The notes under the pieces were generated by a model, which saw nothing but the letters and a program-made list of their open reading frames with translations, had not been told where the DNA came from and ran no database searches. Below, one piece after another: positions 61,608 to 64,000 of a stretch of 64,000 nucleotides of DNA. Source of the stretch: Lactobacillus sp. (GTDB lineage Bacteria; Bacillota; Bacilli; Lactobacillales; Lactobacillaceae); assembly GCF_014803895.1 (NCBI RefSeq), contig NZ_JAAVAU010000032.1, forward strand, positions 25,493-89,492, given 5' to 3'. Position numbers and translations under genes: made by a program. Positions within the stretch are counted from its first letter, which is position 1, and each line of letters opens with the position of its first letter.

Positions 61608-62252
61608 TTGGATAAAAAGAAAATCGCCATTGCGGCGGCAACTTCATCACTTTTAACTGTTTCTTTAATGTCAGCACCCGCAAAAGCGGAAAATATTGAT
61701 CATAATAATATTTCTAATAGCTTAATTAGAGATACTATCAAACCCCGTTTAATGGAAAAAGCCTTTAGAGATAAGCAAATTCAAATTTCTCAACAAAAGA
61801 AATTAGCTGAAATCAAGGCAGAGCAAGCACGAATGGATGACATTGAAAAAGCAAAAGTAGCTGCTCGCAAGAAAGCCGATGTTAAAATTGCACAAGCAAA
61901 AAAAGAATTGCAACAACGTCGCGGAGTTTCTCAAGCTCCAAGTATTAAAAAGAATGCCTCAACTAAAACTAACACAACCACTATCAATAAGGGTCAATTC
62001 ACGTTGAGCTTCTATGATCCAGCTGCAATGGGATCAAACATGGGATACGATGGAGTAGCAGCAAACTTAAGTGTTTTTCCACGGGGTACCCACTTAAAAA
62101 TAACTCTCTCCGATGGAACAGTTTGGCACAAGGTTGTTAATGATACTGGTTCGTTTGCTCAAAGTAATCCCCGCCAACTTGATATTGCCATGCCAAACGA
62201 TCAAGTACCAAGTGCAGGAATTTTATATGGTACTGTAGAAATTGAGCAATAA
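61608..62252 (+). CDS. Secreted 3D-domain wall protein
   Basis: 214 residues. TTG start after AGAAGGAAG; signal peptide MDKKKIAIAAATSSLLTVSL to about residue 28 (cleavage after APAKA). Then a charged coiled coil (KLAEIKAEQARMDDIEKAKV) and the C-terminal 3D/double-psi beta-barrel: YDGVAAN, VVNDTGSF and LDIAMP carry the three Asp. Family acts on peptidoglycan (MltA/YocH-like). Monocistronic. A WalR box upstream supports a wall-maintenance role. Confidence 0.9.
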   Translation: MDKKKIAIAAATSSLLTVSLMSAPAKAENIDHNNISNSLIRDTIKPRLMEKAFRDKQIQISQQKKLAEIKAEQARMDDIEKAKVAARKKADVKIAQAKKELQQRRGVSQAPSIKKNASTKTNTTTINKGQFTLSFYDPAAMGSNMGYDGVAANLSVFPRGTHLKITLSDGTVWHKVVNDTGSFAQSNPRQLDIAMPNDQVPSAGILYGTVEIEQ

Positions 62253-62327
62253 TTTTCATTGACTAAATAAAAAAAAGAATTAAGATAGACATATCAACAG
62301 ATACATAAAAAAGAGTCTGGGAAAAAA

Positions 62328-64000
62328 CTAGCTTCCTAGACTAAAAAATAAGAGCAAGAATTCTATTTTTAGAAATCTTGCTCTATTTTTGTGTCTTCTT
62401 TTTGTTAAAATAGTCCCTTTTAGGACTCTTCTGTTCCAATATTTGCTTAAGTTCATCATCATGAACATCAATCCAACGTCTGTTTCTACTTTCTTTTTGC
62501 CTCTTAGGTGTGTTCTGCGCATGCCAAATATGCTCTTCATATGACCAAAAATTGGCTCGACATCTGTTTTTCTCATGCCATAGATGTGTTTGCCTTCCTC
62601 GCTTCGAAGAGTTTCTTTTGCTTTTTCTTTAAAATATTGCCAGCTTGGATTGTATTGAACTTGTCGTTGACGACCGCTCTTGGTTTTAGCCAATCGAGTT
62701 TGTTCTTCGGTCAGCTGGAATTCGTCTGCTTCGTAAATCTTAAGATCGGATACCAGACCGGTAATTCTGTTTTTACGCTTGCGATATCCTTTGAAATTAA
62801 AGCGAACGCCTTGCCAATCAATGTAGTAATCGTCCTTTTCGTTGTAGTACCAGTTGCTTAATTTCTTAGGATCGTTCTTGTACTTGCGTGTCTGTTCTTT
62901 CTCATACAAGGTATACGGAATAAAATACTTTTTATCTTCGTACTTGTCTTCCAGCATTGAATAGTTGTACTCGCTACCATATCCAGCATCGGCAATGATA
63001 TTATCAAATTTATTCAGTAGTTTTCTAGACTTCATTTGTCTCAAGAAGGGTTCAAGAGTTCTAAAATCTGTTGGATTATGGTATAAAGCAAAGTCGATAA
63101 CATACTGATTGCTAGTAGCTGCTTGAATGTTATAGCCTGGCTTGAGCTGCCCATTTCTCATATGATCTTCTTTCATATGCATAAAGGTTGCGTCATGATC
63201 GGTTTTAGAAAAACTATTGCGTTCACCCAAGATCTGTTTGGCCTGCTCATATTTTCTTGCTCGTGGTACGTAATCTTTATTCAGCTTATGTAGATGCTTC
63301 TTTAATTTACGTCTTCTCTGTTTTTTAGTTGAGCCACCGGGAATAACTGTGGGTTCAGCTTTTATTTCTTGATCGAGTTGCTCGATTTCTTTATTGACTT
63401 CTTTAGACATCATTGTCATACCTTTACTGGTCATGGCCTCTTCTTCAGTGATAGCTTTAGTCACTTTTTCTTGAACCAAGTCTTCATAAAGCTTGAGAGC
63501 ATCTAATTGCAGTTTGGCATGATACTTTTCTATAGCTTTCTTCCAAACGAAAGTATACTTGTTGGCATCAGCTTCTATCTTAGTGCCATCGATGAACAAA
63601 GAGCCTTCTCTAAGTAGTCCTTCTTCTTGTAAAAGATGAGTAAAGTAGATGAAACTCTTTCTGATCAAGCGATTGGCATGCTCACTAGATCTAAAATTAT
63701 TGATCGTGTGATAGGAGATGTGTTGACCTTGAGCAATCACCATCATTGGTAGATTTTCTTCTAACATCCTCTCAATCTTTCTACCAGAGAAAACATGTCT
63801 GGAGTAAGCAAAGAGCAGAATCTTTAACATCATAGCTGGATGATAGCCTGGTCTACCAGTCTTTGCTTTGTCATCGTCTAATATGACTCCATCAGGTATG
63901 GTATCAACGAAATCGCTGATTACTCTGGCTAAATGATTATTAGGAATAGAGAAATCTAAGTTGAGTGTCAAAGTAGTTTGACCTGTGATATAATTTTGAT
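62328..64000 (-). CDS. IS1182-family transposase, 5' end outside window
   Basis: At least 556 codons. Starts usually like NYITGQTTLTLNL; that sequence is seen upstream of the first in-window TTG at 63971 and the frame stays open to the edge, so the true start lies beyond. The N-terminal domain is GRPGYHPAMMLKILLFAYSR; the DDE core includes SLFIDGTKIEADANKYTFVW (Asp), IIADAGYGSEYNYSML (Asp) and RKTDVEPIFGHMKSIFGMRR (Glu). All three acidic residues are present, so the element may be active. Catalyses cut-and-paste or copy transposition. Confidence 0.92.
   Translation of the reverse strand, partial: QNYITGQTTLTLNLDFSIPNNHLARVISDFVDTIPDGVILDDDKAKTGRPGYHPAMMLKILLFAYSRHVFSGRKIERMLEENLPMMVIAQGQHISYHTINNFRSSEHANRLIRKSFIYFTHLLQEEGLLREGSLFIDGTKIEADANKYTFVWKKAIEKYHAKLQLDALKLYEDLVQEKVTKAITEEEAMTSKGMTMMSKEVNKEIEQLDQEIKAEPTVIPGGSTKKQRRRKLKKHLHKLNKDYVPRARKYEQAKQILGERNSFSKTDHDATFMHMKEDHMRNGQLKPGYNIQAATSNQYVIDFALYHNPTDFRTLEPFLRQMKSRKLLNKFDNIIADAGYGSEYNYSMLEDKYEDKKYFIPYTLYEKEQTRKYKNDPKKLSNWYYNEKDDYYIDWQGVRFNFKGYRKRKNRITGLVSDLKIYEADEFQLTEEQTRLAKTKSGRQRQVQYNPSWQYFKEKAKETLRSEEGKHIYGMRKTDVEPIFGHMKSIFGMRRTHLRGKKKVETDVGLMFMMMNLSKYWNRRVLKGTILTKRRHKNRARFLKIEFLLLFFSLGS
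62346..62390. terminator. Hairpin at the 3' end of the transposase gene
   Basis: GAGCAAGA...TTTCTA-like stem, GAGCAAGATTTC/GAATTCT.TTGCTC arms around 62350-62383, with A/T runs; overlaps the last codons. Confidence 0.6.

Larger units (their letters stand above)
62305..64000 (-). mobile_element. IS1182-family insertion sequence, left part cut by the window end
   Basis: The transposase gene fills most of this stretch. The downstream end carries GTCTGGGAA/TTCCTAGAC inverted bases (62311-62341 region), the likely terminal inverted repeat. The other end is outside, so target duplication cannot be checked. Confidence 0.8.

Noticed and set aside
62328..63971. TTG at 63971 as true transposase start
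   Set aside because: The frame stays open upstream to the window edge and codes for the conserved N-terminal ITGQTTLTLNL-like sequence.
1..64000. tRNA, rRNA, CRISPR arrays or prophage
   Set aside because: No clover-leaf genes, no regularly spaced repeats and no phage structural genes were seen by eye.

Overview
The window reads as a chromosomal segment of a low-GC Lactobacillus, most likely of the gasseri/johnsonii group. Support for this comes from the AT-rich sequence, strong AGGAGG-type ribosome sites with frequent TTG and GTG starts, the Lactobacillus-type exopolysaccharide (EPS) cluster headed by LCP/Wzz/kinase/PHP-phosphatase/priming transferase genes, SLAP-like and NlpC/P60 surface proteins, and an IS1182-type transposase. 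The genus call is confident; the species call is inference.

Layout. 1-9.6 kb: housekeeping genes, mostly on the minus strand (DUF3290 fragment, pepT, PAS-like protein, pnuC, mscL, efp, coaA, SGNH hydrolase, helD, matrixin-type protease, two tiny membrane proteins). 9.6-12.3 kb: a polar amino-acid ABC transporter under a T-box leader whose antiterminator/terminator half is duplicated. 12.4-17.5 kb: nanE, a divergent exonuclease III, a remnant of a P-type ATPase, an orphan flippase and two surface proteins. 17.6-21.4 kb: a small structured RNA and the dTDP-L-rhamnose genes rfbBACD (order rfbB-rfbA-rfbC-rfbD), with a MerR-like promoter behind a MerR-methyltransferase fusion gene. 21.4-29.2 kb: an accessory island. 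It holds a compact toxin/antitoxin/SecB-like chaperone trio resembling CmdTAC, a RelB-domain fusion gene behind a 36-bp palindrome, an orphan gene, and about 3 kb of gene debris (PTS EIIC, RpiR, IS66, RES, IS256). 29.2-44.3 kb: the EPS cluster (flippase, EpsG-type polymerase, glycosyltransferases, two LbH acyltransferases, Ugd plus a GlcA-epimerase-like enzyme, priming transferase, phosphatase, kinase, Wzz, LCP).

44.5-64 kb: phosphoglycerate-mutase-like protein, a BceAB-like ABC transporter with an inverted-repeat operator, an APC permease, hflX, a candidate type I toxin-antitoxin locus (28-residue peptide plus about 100-nt antisense RNA), L,D-transpeptidase, NlpC/P60 hydrolase with a WalR box, guanylate-kinase-like protein, DUF2187-like protein, O-antigen-ligase-like protein, a roughly 175-nt independently transcribed structured RNA, a split ThrE exporter, an ABC-F ATPase, a 3D-domain wall protein, and an IS1182 transposase cut by the window end.

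How it works together: rfbBACD supplies dTDP-rhamnose, and Ugd plus the epimerase supply UDP-GlcA and probably UDP-GalA. The priming transferase starts a lipid-linked repeat that the glycosyltransferases extend, the flippase exports it, the EpsG-like protein polymerises it, and Wzz/kinase/phosphatase control length before LCP attaches the polymer to the wall. The most noteworthy candidates are the CmdTAC-like trio (22.7-23.9 kb), the type I toxin-antitoxin candidate (51.56-51.87 kb), the palindrome-controlled RelB fusion, the partly duplicated T-box, and the two unassigned small RNAs.
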